Positions 8,673-18,077 of a DNA stretch of 64,000 nucleotides are shown piece after piece. How positions within the stretch are numbered: position 1 is the first letter of the stretch; the number at the start of each line of letters is the position of its first letter. The translations under genes were made by a program, and so were the position numbers. A model generated the notes under the pieces. It saw nothing but the letters and a program-made list of their open reading frames with translations. It did no database searches and had not been told where the DNA came from. This DNA is from Roseibium sediminicola (GTDB lineage Bacteria > Pseudomonadota > Alphaproteobacteria > Rhizobiales > Stappiaceae): positions 1 through 64,000 of the forward strand of contig NZ_JALNMJ010000013.1 in NCBI RefSeq assembly GCF_023156505.1. The letters are read 5' to 3'.

Positions 8673-9350
8673 ATGCACGGCCCCTCACCCGACGCCATTC
8701 ATCCGTTCAACGGCGAACCGCACACGGTTTTCCTGAAAAACGTCGTCACCCGCCCGACCATCGAGATTGGCGACTACACCTATTACAACGATGAAAACCA
8801 CGCCGCGGATTTCGAGAACCGGAATGTGCGCTACCACTTCGACTTTGTCGGCGACCGCTTGTGCATCGGCAGGTTCTGCGCGCTGGCCGAAGGCACGACC
8901 TTCATCATGAGCGGAGCCAACCACGCCATGACCGGGTTCTCCACCTACCCGTTCAACATCTTTCAAGAAGGCTGGGAACAGGGCTTCGACCCGGCAACGA
9001 TCTTCGACCACCTGAAGGGCGACACGCTTGTGGAGCACGATGTCTGGTTCGGCACCAATGCCACGGTCATGCCCGGCGTCACCATCTGCTCCGGCGCCAT
9101 CATCGGCGCTCATGCCGTTGTGGCCTCCGACGTGCCGCCCTATGCGGTTGTGGTCGGAAATCCCGGCAGGGTCGTGAAACTGCGCTTCGACGAAGCCACT
9201 ATCGAGCAGCTGCTTGAAATCGCCTGGTGGGACTGGCCGATTGAAAAGATCAGCCGCCATCTGAATGCCATACGCGGCGCGGATCTTGAGGCACTGGAAG
9301 CGGCGGCCGCGGAAGACATCCCGCTCGACGTCGCGGGCAAGGCGAGGTAG
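8673..9350 (+). CDS. CatB/Vat-like hexapeptide-repeat O-acetyltransferase
   Basis: A 225-aa protein of the xenobiotic acetyltransferase (left-handed beta-helix) family. It begins with the family pattern IEIGDYTYYND and has the conserved FIMSGANHAM segment with the likely catalytic His84. Hexapeptide turns follow (VWFGTNATVMPGVTICSGAIIGAHAVV), then GNPGRVVKLRF and a C-terminal helix (WWDWPIEKI). Relatives acetylate chloramphenicol or streptogramins, but most chromosomal members have unknown substrates, so no resistance claim is made. A strong GGAGG site precedes ATG. It lies between yidC and engB. Confidence 0.88.
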   Translation: MHGPSPDAIHPFNGEPHTVFLKNVVTRPTIEIGDYTYYNDENHAADFENRNVRYHFDFVGDRLCIGRFCALAEGTTFIMSGANHAMTGFSTYPFNIFQEGWEQGFDPATIFDHLKGDTLVEHDVWFGTNATVMPGVTICSGAIIGAHAVVASDVPPYAVVVGNPGRVVKLRFDEATIEQLLEIAWWDWPIEKISRHLNAIRGADLEALEAAAAEDIPLDVAGKAR

Positions 9351-9359
9351 AAGGCGCTC

Positions 9360-10007
9360 ATGAGCGAAGAAGACACATACACACCGCAAGATCTCGAAGC
9401 CGGACGGCTGTTGTTCGCCCGGCAGTGGGATTTTCTGACCAGCGTCACCGACATGGCCAACCTGCCGGATGCCGCCGACACCGAGATCGCCTTTGCGGGC
9501 CGGTCCAATGTCGGCAAGTCCAGCCTGATCAACGCACTGACCGGACGCAAGGGCCTGGCGCGAACCTCGTCCACACCCGGGCGCACGCAGATGCTGAACT
9601 TCTTCGTCGCCCCGGAGACGCCGCTGACCATCGTCGACATGCCCGGCTACGGCTATGCCCAGGCGCCGAAGGAACTGGTCGAAGCGTGGACCAAGCTGGT
9701 GTTTTCCTACCTGCGCGGCCGGCCCAACCTGCGCCGGGTGATCCTGCTGATCGACAGCCGCCACGGCATCAAGAAGAACGATCTTGATGCCATGGAGCTG
9801 CTCGACAAGGCGGCCGTCGTCTACCAGGTCGTGCTGACCAAGGCCGACAAGATCAAGCCGCCGGCGCTCACCCGCCTGATTGCAGACACGCAGGCCCTTC
9901 TGGCCAAGCGGGTCGCGGCACACCCGATCGTCCTGGCAACGTCGTCGGAGAAGAACCGCGGCGTGGACGAGCTCAGGGCGGAGCTCTGCCTTCTGGCCAA
10001 CCAGTGA
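9360..10007 (+). CDS. engB: Ribosome biogenesis GTP-binding protein EngB/YsxC
   Basis: A 215-aa TRAFAC-class GTPase. G1 is GRSNVGKS (47-54), the switch I region contains TPGRTQ, G3 is DMPGYG (93-98) and G4 is TKAD. The length matches the family. It acts in 50S subunit assembly and is usually essential. ATG follows the acetyltransferase stop by 9 bp with GAGG upstream. The yidC-engB-argB order is common in Hyphomicrobiales. Confidence 0.95.
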   Translation: MSEEDTYTPQDLEAGRLLFARQWDFLTSVTDMANLPDAADTEIAFAGRSNVGKSSLINALTGRKGLARTSSTPGRTQMLNFFVAPETPLTIVDMPGYGYAQAPKELVEAWTKLVFSYLRGRPNLRRVILLIDSRHGIKKNDLDAMELLDKAAVVYQVVLTKADKIKPPALTRLIADTQALLAKRVAAHPIVLATSSEKNRGVDELRAELCLLANQ

Positions 10008-10103
10008 CCGGACCGGTCTGCCGATTGTGAAGGTCCGGCAAACCGGCTATAGCAAGTGTCCTTCGCCCGTCCCAATGCAGTCAGCTTGAGTTTTTATCTG
10101 TCC

Positions 10104-10991
10104 ATGACCACGCACGAAACGTCCAGCCGCGCCGAAATCATCGCTCACGCCCTGCCCTACATGCAGCGCTATGACAACAAGACGGTTGTCGTCAAATATG
10201 GCGGTCACGCCATGGGCGATCCGGAGCTGGGCCAGGCTTTTGCCCGCGACATCACGCTGCTGCGCCAGTCCGGCGTCAATCCGGTGGTGGTGCATGGCGG
10301 CGGCCCGCAGATCGGCAAGATGCTGGAACGGCTCAACATCGTCAGCGAGTTCAAGGGTGGGCTTCGTGTCACCGACAAGGCGACCGTCGAAGTGGTCGAG
10401 ATGGTCCTCGCCGGCTCGATCAACAAGGAAATCGTGCAGCTGATCAATGCCGAGGGCGGCCGCGCCGTGGGCCTGTGCGGCAAGGACGGCAACCTCGTGA
10501 CCGCGCGTAAGCTGAAGCGCACCGTCGTCGACCCGGACAGTAACATTGAGAGCGTCGTTGACCTGGGCTTTGTCGGTGAACCCGCCAGCGTCAATCCGAC
10601 CGTGCTCAGCCTGGTGCTGAAGGAAGACATTATCCCGGTGATCGCCCCGGTCGCACCCGGCGAAGACGGCGAGACCTACAACATCAACGCGGACACGGCG
10701 GCCGGCGCAATTGCCGGCGCGCTCAACGCCACCCGGCTCCTGTTCCTGACCGACGTTCCGGGCGTGCTCGACAAGGACGGCAAGCTGTTCAAGCAGCTCA
10801 CCGTCGCCAAGGCGCGTGAGCTGATCGCTGACGGCACCATTTCCGGCGGCATGATCCCCAAGGTGGAAACCTGCATCGAGGCGCTCGACCGCGGCGTCGA
10901 GGGGGTCGTCATTCTCAACGGCAAGGTCTCCCATGCCGTGCTGCTTGAGCTGTTCACCGATGGTGGCGCAGGGACGTTGATACGCCCGTGA
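10104..10991 (+). CDS. argB: Acetylglutamate kinase
   Basis: A 295-aa amino acid kinase that phosphorylates N-acetylglutamate, the second step of arginine synthesis. It has the N-terminal VVKYGGHAM nucleotide-binding loop, the [12 protein letters not shown] acetylglutamate loop, [16 protein letters not shown] and the late SGGMIPKV motif. The N-terminal helix (about residues 5-20) is typical of arginine-sensitive hexameric forms. ATG 10104 (MTTHETSS) is preferred to an in-frame ATG at 10056, which adds 16 atypical residues; neither has a strong ribosome-binding site. The stop overlaps the next gene's start by 4 bp. Confidence 0.95.
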   Translation: MTTHETSSRAEIIAHALPYMQRYDNKTVVVKYGGHAMGDPELGQAFARDITLLRQSGVNPVVVHGGGPQIGKMLERLNIVSEFKGGLRVTDKATVEVVEMVLAGSINKEIVQLINAEGGRAVGLCGKDGNLVTARKLKRTVVDPDSNIESVVDLGFVGEPASVNPTVLSLVLKEDIIPVIAPVAPGEDGETYNINADTAAGAIAGALNATRLLFLTDVPGVLDKDGKLFKQLTVAKARELIADGTISGGMIPKVETCIEALDRGVEGVVILNGKVSHAVLLELFTDGGAGTLIRP

Positions 10992-11731
10992 CCGGAAAAC
11001 AGTCATTGCCCAACGAGGGGCCTCAAGCGCATCGCAACGATTTGCGCCTGTTCAAGGGCGTCGAGGCCTGGGTATTCGATCTCGACAACACCCTTTACCC
11101 GCACGAAGCCGATCTGTTCACGCAGATCAACGCCCAGATCGCACGCTATGTGCAGAAGCTGCTGGATCTTGGCCACGACGAGGCCATGGCGCATCAAAAG
11201 GAGCTGTATCACGAATACGGCACCACCCTGCGCGGCCTGATGACGACGCACAACATCGATCCGGACGATTATCTGCAATTCGTCCACGACATCGACTATT
11301 CGGTGCTCGATCCCAATCCGGAGCTTGGCGCGGCGATCGCGGCGCTGCCGGGCAAGAAATTCATCTTCACCAACGGCGACCGCCCGCACGCGGAACGCAC
11401 CGCCGCCGCGCTCGGCATCTCGGATCATTTCGAGGATATTTTCGACATCGTCTCTGCGGATCTCGTGCCCAAGCCGAACCGGGAAACCTATGACAAGTTT
11501 CTCGGCCAGACCGGCATCAGCCCGGCCCGCGCCGCAATGTTCGAGGACCTGGCCAAGAACCTTCACGTGCCCCATGCCCTCGGCATGTGCACCACCTTGA
11601 TCATTCCGGCCGGCTCCCGGCATGTCTTCGAAGACAGCTGGGATCTGGAGGGCGAGCCCTATCCGCATGTGGATTTCGTCACGGAGGATCTCACGGGTTT
11701 TTTGAAGGCCGTGCTTGGGGCGATCGGGTAA
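10988..11731 (+). CDS. Pyrimidine 5'-nucleotidase (HAD superfamily)
   Basis: A 247-aa HAD hydrolase of the SSM1/SDT1-like subfamily. Motif I is [10 protein letters not shown], motif II is FTNGD, and motif III/IV lies around VPKPNRETY and MFEDLAKNL. The family dephosphorylates pyrimidine nucleoside monophosphates. The GTG start overlaps the argB stop (GTGA), which indicates translational coupling. This pairing with argB is common in related bacteria. Confidence 0.9.
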   Translation: MTGKQSLPNEGPQAHRNDLRLFKGVEAWVFDLDNTLYPHEADLFTQINAQIARYVQKLLDLGHDEAMAHQKELYHEYGTTLRGLMTTHNIDPDDYLQFVHDIDYSVLDPNPELGAAIAALPGKKFIFTNGDRPHAERTAAALGISDHFEDIFDIVSADLVPKPNRETYDKFLGQTGISPARAAMFEDLAKNLHVPHALGMCTTLIIPAGSRHVFEDSWDLEGEPYPHVDFVTEDLTGFLKAVLGAIG

Positions 11732-11752
11732 CCGGATTGTGAACTTGGCCGA

Positions 11753-11872
11753 TTCTTCGAGACGGACCTTCGGTCCTCCTCAGGATGACGCTGTTGATAC
11801 TGACGAAGGCCCAAAGCCAGCCAACCCTTCTGCGTCATCCTGAGGAAGCGCGAAGCGCTGTCTCGAAGGAGA
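11753..11872. repeat. Intergenic inverted repeat, family R1, copy 1
   Basis: Two arms face each other: 11753-11793, with CTTCGAGACGGACC and CCTCAGGATGACG, and 11830-11872, with CGTCATCCTGAGGAAGCG and CTGTCTCGAAGGA. The same words recur at 36465-36485 and 45730-45838. Each arm itself contains a small hairpin. It fills the gap between the nucleotidase and a LysR gene. Confidence 0.75.
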
Positions 11873-11961
11873 GGCCACAAACTCCCTGAACAAAAGCAAC
11901 TTATCAGCGGCACAGGCCCATCAATCAAGACCGGTTGGCCCCGCGCACAAACTTCGCTAGT

Positions 11962-11976
11962 TTGAGAAAAACTCAA
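11962..11976. promoter_or_regulatory. Candidate LysR operator (TTGAG-N5-CTCAA)
   Basis: A perfect 5-bp inverted repeat TTGAG-AAAAA-CTCAA lies 18 bp before the LysR start codon. It suits autoregulation. The half-sites are identical to those in front of the second LysR gene at 20807-20823. Confidence 0.45.
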
Positions 11977-11994
11977 CAACCGGACCACTGAACC

Positions 11995-12858
11995 ATGGCG
12001 TCCTTGCGCGCGCTTCACGCCTTTTCCCTACTTGCCCGCCATGGCCGGGCCGCGCTTGCGGCCGAGAAACTCGGCGTCTCGCCGTCAGCGCTGTCGCACC
12101 TGATGCGCAAGCTGGAAAACGAGCTCGGCGCGACCCTGGTCAACCGGGACGGCCGTGGCCTGACCCTGACCGAGGAAGGCCAGCGGCTGGCGCTAAGCCT
12201 CGGCGATGCCTTCGACCGGATCGAGGAAGCCGTCGACAGTTTCAAGCGGCGCGGACGGACGGAACTCAGGATTAGCACCGTCTCGACCTTCGCCACCCGC
12301 TGGCTGATCCCGCGTCTGCCGGACTTTCAGGCAAGCCAGCCGGATGTCGAACTGCTCCTGTCCGCCTCCACCCGCATGGTCGATCTCGACCGGGAGAATT
12401 ACGACTGCGCCATCCGCCTTGGCACCGGCAACTGGCCAAGCGTGGAAAGCCAGCTTCTCTGGAAAGAGCATCTCGCGGTGGCGATGGCCCCCGCGCTGCT
12501 CAAGGACAAGGACCCGAACGCACCGGGTACCCTCGCCGGCCTGCGTCTGTTGCACAGCGCGTCCCGGCGCGGCGACTGGATCCGCTGGCTCGAGGAAGCC
12601 GGGATGGAGCACCCGGACACCAAGTCCGGCACGGTGCTGCAAAGCCGGGACCTTGCGATCCAGGCGGCCATTGCCGGCATGGGCGCGATCGTGATCGACC
12701 GCCGCTTCGTTTCCCAGGAACTGGAAGCCGGTCATCTGATCATGCCGGACTGGAAGGTCGTCGAACTGGACACCGGCTACTGGTTCGTGCGCTCGCCGGT
12801 GCGCACGCTGACACGGCCTGTCGCGGCCTTTCGAGACTGGCTGCAGACGGCCGCCTGA
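11995..12858 (+). CDS. LysR-family transcriptional regulator (GcvA-like)
   Basis: A 287-aa regulator. An N-terminal winged helix-turn-helix (LAAEKLGVSPSALSHLMRKLE, split at residues 20-41) is followed by the long linker helix. The periplasmic-binding-like effector domain starts near residue 90 with the GcvA-type pattern RISTVSTFATRWLIPRL. No target operon is obvious; neighbours are the argB cluster upstream and a small secreted protein downstream. An operator-like palindrome precedes the gene. Confidence 0.9.
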   Translation: MASLRALHAFSLLARHGRAALAAEKLGVSPSALSHLMRKLENELGATLVNRDGRGLTLTEEGQRLALSLGDAFDRIEEAVDSFKRRGRTELRISTVSTFATRWLIPRLPDFQASQPDVELLLSASTRMVDLDRENYDCAIRLGTGNWPSVESQLLWKEHLAVAMAPALLKDKDPNAPGTLAGLRLLHSASRRGDWIRWLEEAGMEHPDTKSGTVLQSRDLAIQAAIAGMGAIVIDRRFVSQELEAGHLIMPDWKVVELDTGYWFVRSPVRTLTRPVAAFRDWLQTAA

Positions 12859-12972
12859 AGCAAAGCACCCCCTTGCCTTGCAACTTCACTTGGCGCCATA
12901 CTTGCAATATGGCTGAAATAGCCGGCCGCCGCCGGCACTTGTCCGCCAGCTGCATTCTTCAGGGGGAGTCAT

Positions 12973-13353
12973 ATGCGTAAGGGGCTTATCTGCGCCGTTT
13001 TTCTGGCGTTTTCTTTTGTTTATCTGGGTGCTGCCACCGGATCCGCCGAAGCCGGATCCCTGCTCTTCCGGTTCGAGAGCAAACATCCCAACGTCGTCAA
13101 TGTCGAGCTTTATTCGGACACACGCCGTGGCCATGTCTGGCCTGGCAACAACAAGGTCTATGTGCTCGACGACTATTCGGTCAAAACCATCAATATTTCC
13201 TGCCGCAACGGTGAGAGGATCTGCTACGGCGCCTGGGTGAAAAACCGCAGCAATTCCTATTGGGGCGTCGGCTACAAGAACCGAAACCGCTGTTCCAGCT
13301 GCTGCTGGACCTGCAATGGCGGCCAGACCAAGGTGATCGTGCTCAACCCTTGA
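12973..13353 (+). CDS. Small secreted Cys-rich protein, unknown
   Basis: A 126-aa protein with a clear Sec signal peptide (residues 1 to about 27, ending near GSAEA). The mature part is about 100 residues with seven cysteines, four clustered in RCSSCCWTC near the C-terminus. It is rich in Trp, Tyr and Asn, so it is probably a disulfide-stabilised periplasmic or extracellular beta protein. An AGGGGGA ribosome-binding site lies 6 bp before ATG. I do not recognise a family. Confidence 0.75.
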   Translation: MRKGLICAVFLAFSFVYLGAATGSAEAGSLLFRFESKHPNVVNVELYSDTRRGHVWPGNNKVYVLDDYSVKTINISCRNGERICYGAWVKNRSNSYWGVGYKNRNRCSSCCWTCNGGQTKVIVLNP

Positions 13354-13374
13354 GCCGGTTATGACCTGGCACCC

Positions 13375-13773
13375 CTAGCCAGTCTCCGGGTGCCCCGCAA
13401 ACTGCTTCGCGCTGTCGCAGATTTCGTACCAGGACGGCTTTTCGGCGACGAATTCGTGAAACTTGTTGCGCGTGCCAATGTCTGTGTCGAGCGCATTGGC
13501 CGCAATCGGGAAACTATCTTCTTCCGACAGGATCTCGCCGAGCGACGAGCCGCAGGTCTTGCAAAAACAACGCCCGTATTTGTAAGGAGCCTGCGGCTGA
13601 TAAAGCGCGACCTGGTCCTTGCCCTTGATCCAGGTGAGATGTTCCTTGCGCACGAACACGAAGGTGCCGGTGCCCAGTTTTCGGCATCTCGAACAATGGC
13701 AGGTGCCCATCATCGAGGGTTCGGCCGTGAGTTCGAATTGCACGCTTCCACAACAGCAACTGCCCTTGATCAT
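13375..13773 (-). CDS. GFA-family (Gfa/CENP-V fold) zinc protein
   Basis: A 132-aa protein of the glutathione-dependent formaldehyde-activating (GFA) family. The zinc ligands show as GSCCCGSVQF near the start, TCHCSRCRK (about 36-44) and FCKTCGSS (about 76-83). Many members have no proven role in formaldehyde chemistry, so the name describes the fold. ATG 13773 is chosen because GGAAAGAG precedes it and the family begins with the GSC motif; the longer frame starts at 13836. Confidence 0.88.
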   Translation of the reverse strand: MIKGSCCCGSVQFELTAEPSMMGTCHCSRCRKLGTGTFVFVRKEHLTWIKGKDQVALYQPQAPYKYGRCFCKTCGSSLGEILSEEDSFPIAANALDTDIGTRNKFHEFVAEKPSWYEICDSAKQFAGHPETG

Positions 13774-13868
13774 GTCTGCTCTTTCCTGGTTCGATCGACT
13801 TTCAGAAAAGAACATAACATGAACAAAAATTGCCATGCAAGTCGGCAGACTGTGATTGTGCCGTCTTG

Positions 13869-15530
13869 TCAGACTGCAATTTTCTCCAAGCCGGCGGCCG
13901 GCATTGCAAGCCGCCGGCGCTCGGGATCCGGGCTTGGCACCGCGTCCAGCAGCCGCTGCGTATAGGCATGCTTCGGCTGCCGCAGCACCTCTTCGCAGGG
14001 ACCCGTCTCGACGATCCGCCCCTTGTACATGACAGCGATGCGATGGCTGATGCGCTCCACTACGGCAATGTCGTGGGAAATGAACAGGAAGGACAAGCCA
14101 TCACGCAGCTGCAGGTCCAGCATCAGGTCGGTGATCTGTCGGGCGATGGACACATCGAGCGCCGAAACGGCTTCGTCCGCAATGATCAGTTTCGGCGAGA
14201 CGGACAAGGCCCGGGCAATGCAGAGCCGCTGCCGCTGGCCGCCGGAAAACTGATGCGGAAACCGGTCGATTGCGTCTTCCTCCAGGCCGACCCGGGTGAC
14301 AAGCGACGCCGCGAAGTCGCGCAAATCGCCAGCCTTGACTACCCCGTGAATGCGCGCCGGTTCCGTCACCAGGTCCCGAACCGGCAAACGCGGGTTGAGG
14401 CTGGCAAATGGATCCTGGAACACCATCTGGGCATGTTTCCGGCTCGACCGAAGATCCTTCGCGGGCAGGCCCGACAGTACGTTTCCGCCGATTTCCACCC
14501 GTCCGCATTCCGGCTCGATCAGCCGCAGGATCGAGCGCGCCAAGGTGGACTTGCCGCACCCGCTTTCGCCAACAAGCCCGAGCGTCTCGCCCTTCCGAAC
14601 ACGGATCGACACGTTGTCGACCGCAAGGACACCGGCCTCCCTGCTGGCAAACAAACGTTTGCGTGATTGAAACCGGGTCGAGAGCCCTTCCACCGACAGA
14701 ACTGTTTCTGACCCGGCGGCGCCCACCCTGGACCCTTCACCCAATTTGGGTGTTGCCGCCATCAGCCGCCTGGAATAGGGGGCCTCAGGCCGTTGAAAGA
14801 GGTCGAACACATCTGCTTCCTCGACCTTCGTGCCGCTTTTGAGAACAGCCACCCGGTCCGCGATCTCGGCCACGACGCCCATGTCGTGGGTGATGAACAG
14901 AACAGCCATGCCGATCTCTGCTTGCAACGTCTTGATCAGTTTCAGGATCTCGGCCTGGGTGGTGACATCGAGCGCGGTGGTCGGTTCGTCGGCGATCAGC
15001 AGTTTCGGCCGGCAGGCCAGTGCCATGGCAATCATCACCCGCTGGCGGAGACCACCGGAGAGTTCATGGGGATACTGGCCGAGACGCCGCCCGGGTTCCG
15101 GAATGCGGACCTCATCGAGGGCCTGGCCGGCGGCCCGATGGGCGTCCTTGCGGGTCATGCCCCGGTGGCGGACAAACACCTCGGATACCTGATCTCCGAT
15201 CGTCAGGACCGGATTGAGCGAGGTCATCGGTTCCTGAAACACCATCGACACCTGATTGCCGCGCAATCCGGCCAGGCGATCCTCCGGCAGGGCCGCCAGG
15301 TCGAGGAAATTTCCGTTCTGGGCCAGCCGGATGTTGCCGCCGGCGATGCGTCCGCCTTCCCGCTCGATCAGCCTCAGGATGGAAAGCGCGGTGGCGGATT
15401 TGCCGGATCCGGATTCCCCGACAAGCGCCAGCGTTTCGCGTTCACGGAGTTCCAAAGACAGACCCTTCACGGCCTCGAACTGTCCGAAGGCCACCTTGAG
15501 ATCTGTCACCTTCAGGACGGTTTCGGTCAT
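13869..15530 (-). CDS. Dipeptide-type ABC transporter, fused dual ATPase
   Basis: A 553-aa protein joining two ABC nucleotide-binding domains, as in YejF or a DppD-DppF fusion. Domain 1 has Walker A GESGSGKS, signature LSGGLRQR and Walker B LLIADEPTTALD. Domain 2 has GESGCGKS, FSGGQRQR and LIIADEAVSALD. It energises the permeases encoded upstream. Its ATG overlaps the metallophosphoesterase stop by 3 nt (ATGA). It is the last gene of the operon that starts near 20.7 kb. Confidence 0.93.
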   Translation of the reverse strand: MTETVLKVTDLKVAFGQFEAVKGLSLELRERETLALVGESGSGKSATALSILRLIEREGGRIAGGNIRLAQNGNFLDLAALPEDRLAGLRGNQVSMVFQEPMTSLNPVLTIGDQVSEVFVRHRGMTRKDAHRAAGQALDEVRIPEPGRRLGQYPHELSGGLRQRVMIAMALACRPKLLIADEPTTALDVTTQAEILKLIKTLQAEIGMAVLFITHDMGVVAEIADRVAVLKSGTKVEEADVFDLFQRPEAPYSRRLMAATPKLGEGSRVGAAGSETVLSVEGLSTRFQSRKRLFASREAGVLAVDNVSIRVRKGETLGLVGESGCGKSTLARSILRLIEPECGRVEIGGNVLSGLPAKDLRSSRKHAQMVFQDPFASLNPRLPVRDLVTEPARIHGVVKAGDLRDFAASLVTRVGLEEDAIDRFPHQFSGGQRQRLCIARALSVSPKLIIADEAVSALDVSIARQITDLMLDLQLRDGLSFLFISHDIAVVERISHRIAVMYKGRIVETGPCEEVLRQPKHAYTQRLLDAVPSPDPERRRLAMPAAGLEKIAV

Positions 15531-16399
15531 GTCAGTTGACCTTTCCGGCGCGCGGCGAACTCGGGATGGCGGGAGAATTCAGGCATGGGCGGTGTCCACC
15601 TCGAGAGCGCGGGTTTGAAGGAAAACGTCATCGGGTCACGGCCTTCAACGCCCCAAGTGACCGTCTCGCCAAGTTCCAGCAGGCCGAAGGCTCCGGCCGG
15701 TTCACCCTGCGTGGTGAAACTCTCGGTCAGGGATTGCTGGGTCAGGTGGGTGATACTGTCGACCGTGGTGACGGTGTTCCAGTGCACATGACCGGCGAGG
15801 CACACCACGGGATGATTTGCCTGAGCAAGGGCCGCCCGGGCGCGTTCGGCCATCGGATAGGTCGAGGCGGAGGAATTGTTCTGGAAATAGTAGTTTCCTG
15901 TCTGGGCATGGCCGGACACCGGCACATGGCTGACAACCAGCAAGGGCCGGTCGGCGTTCTGGACGACGCGCGACAGCCACAGGAGATCGGCTTCGCGCAA
16001 CACGAAACCGCTGTGGCCGTCGGACCGCAGGATCTTGCTGTCGGCCCGCCAAAGGACAATACGCCAGCCACCGATGTCGAACGTGTCGTTTTGCAAGGAT
16101 TGGCCGAGGATCTCCTCGTTGTCTGAGACTTCAAGATGATCGCGGTCGTGATTGCCATTGATGTGATGGATGGGCGCTTCCAACGGCTGAAACGCCTCGG
16201 CGACCTCGCGCTCCAGGACCAGGTCGGTCTCCCGGCTCTCGTCGGAAATCCTGTCGCCCAGGTCGAGAACAAAATCGGGCTGGGCGGTGTTGGAGAAGTC
16301 GGCAAACTCTTTCAGCAGCGACAGGGCGGTGTCGCCACGCTTGGTGGCAGACGGCTTGCCGTGGTGAATATCGGCAACAACAGCAATACGAACGGTCAC
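15527..16399 (-). CDS. Calcineurin-like metallophosphoesterase
   Basis: A 290-aa metal-dependent phosphoesterase. It shows the full motif series: VADIHHG (DxH), LDLGDR (GD), NGNHDRDH (GNHD), VVSHVPV and AGHVHW. There is no signal peptide, so it is probably cytoplasmic. GTG 16399 is the start because AGGAA precedes it and the first metal motif falls near residue 9; the longer frame is low-complexity sequence. Its place between the solute-binding gene and the ATPase gene suggests that it hydrolyses a phosphodiester brought in by the transporter (inference). Confidence 0.88.
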   Translation of the reverse strand: MTVRIAVVADIHHGKPSATKRGDTALSLLKEFADFSNTAQPDFVLDLGDRISDESRETDLVLEREVAEAFQPLEAPIHHINGNHDRDHLEVSDNEEILGQSLQNDTFDIGGWRIVLWRADSKILRSDGHSGFVLREADLLWLSRVVQNADRPLLVVSHVPVSGHAQTGNYYFQNNSSASTYPMAERARAALAQANHPVVCLAGHVHWNTVTTVDSITHLTQQSLTESFTTQGEPAGAFGLLELGETVTWGVEGRDPMTFSFKPALSRWTPPMPEFSRHPEFAARRKGQLT

Positions 16400-16464
16400 G
16401 GCAGTTCCTTTATCGACAATCTGAAAAACAAGCGCCGCCGGATTTCCGGCGGCGCTCTTCCGGT

Positions 16465-18012
16465 TTAGTTGAAGGAAATCGACCCGGCGCGGAAGTCGAG
16501 CACATACGGGATGTGGCCCTTTTTCGGAGCCCAGTTGACGGAAGACTTCATGCCCCAACTTTCGAACGGGCGGTACAGCGGCAGAACCGGCGGGTCCTGC
16601 TTGATGCGCTCCATCAGCTCCGCATAAGCGGCATTGCGAAGCTCGACGTCGCCGTTGAAGCGGAAGCGCTCCCATATTTCGGCGTATTCTTCATCGGTGT
16701 TGAAACGGCCTTCACTTTCAGAGGGGCCATTCGGAGCCCACATCACGCCGAAGGCCCCGAACGGATCGGCGAAATACATCGGGTTCGACCAGCTGCGTGC
16801 CATCATTTCCGGATCGCCGCCGGTCCACTTGTCGGTAACGTTCAGCTTGCCGTTGATGCCGGCTTCCGCCCACATTTCCATGATCGCCTGGGCTGCCAGG
16901 ACACCGTTGGTGTAATAGTGCGGGAAGGCGTCAAAGACGATTTCCTCGCCGTTATAGGAGCTTTCGGCCAGGAGCTTCTTGGCCTTGTCGAGATCATATT
17001 CGAAGGTAACCAGATCCGGCCGGTGCAGCTGGCCCATCTCTTCCATGGTGTGGGACGATGGCACAACCGCCTTGCCGAGCCACAGCGCCTCGTTCAGGAG
17101 ATCGCGGTCAATCGACAGGGACATGGCCTGACGGATTTTGGGATCCTTCAGGTTCGGGTGGTTCACGTTCATGATCATGACGTGGAACAGCGCGGTCGCG
17201 GAACCTTCGGTCTTCAGGTTCGGATCGGAATTGATCAGATCCAGCTGATCCGGCGCAATGTTGGTGATGATGTCGGCTTCACCGGTTTTCAGGGCCGTGA
17301 TGCGCGACGCGGTTTCCGGCATGCGCACGACGGTTGCCTTGTCGAGCGGAGCCTTGTCGCCCCAGAAACCGTCAAAACGCTCGTAGACGACCTTCTGGCC
17401 CGGCTGGAACTCGGCGACCTTGTAGGGGCCGGTGCCGACCGGCACAAGCGAGAAGGCCTCATAGTCGCTGTCTTCGGCAACCTTGGGATCGCCCGTCAGA
17501 CCCTTGGTATAGTCTTCCGGGATGATCATGACCTGCTGCAGGTTTAAGAGCGTTTCCCAGAGAGGCTCCGCGCGCTTGACCCGGATTTGCACGGTGTGGT
17601 CGTCCACCTTGACGGCTTCGGCGAAGTTGCCGAGGCGGTCCCGGGCACGGACGACGTAAGGCGTGAAGGTCGGCTGGTACATGCGGTTCAGCGAGAAGAC
17701 AACATCGTCGGCCGTCATGGCTTCGCCGTTGTGGAAGGTAACGCCCTCCCGCAGTTTCAGTTCCATCAGGGTCGGTTCGACCAGTTTCCATTCCGTGGCG
17801 AGCGCAGGAACCTATTCCTGTTCCAGCTTGTCGTGGTTCTTGCCGATCAGCGTGTCGAAGGCGTTGTAGTAGAACTGGGAGCCGACATTGGAATGATCCC
17901 GGCCCGGATCGAGATAGTCGGACACGTTGGCCGCACCGACCGTGATTTCGGCGGCAAAGGCGCCCGTGGCCAGCAGCGATGCAAGCGCGGTAGTCGCAAG
18001 TAGTTTCGTCAT
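16465..18012 (-). pseudogene. Family 5 solute-binding protein, split by in-frame amber stop
   Basis: A peptide/nickel-type (SBP_bac_5) periplasmic binding protein. ATG 18012 has a strong GGAGGT site and a signal peptide (residues 1 to about 21, ending GAFAA). After codon 66 (DKLEQE) there is a TAG at 17812-17814, and the same frame continues at once with VPALATEWK and the family hallmark LREGVTFHNGEAMTADDVVFSL, ending at 16465. Without the stop the product would be 515 codons, the normal length. No other damage is visible. It is either a recent nonsense mutation, a sequencing error or a readthrough. Reinitiation at ATG 17766 would give a protein without a signal peptide. Confidence 0.85.
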
Positions 18013-18077
18013 GGCTATTACCTCCAAGGCAGCAAGAGTTCTCATCAGGCCGTTCGGGCTTCTGGTTGTTAAAACGG

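Noticed and set aside
8673..9350. Chloramphenicol or streptogramin resistance gene
   Set aside because: The fold is right, but chromosomal relatives acetylate unknown substrates and nothing in the sequence shows an antibiotic specificity.
17747..18012. Selenocysteine or pyrrolysine recoding at the in-frame TAG
   Set aside because: Selenocysteine uses TGA, and pyrrolysine is not expected in this group. The family has no conserved special residue here. A nonsense mutation or sequence error is simpler.
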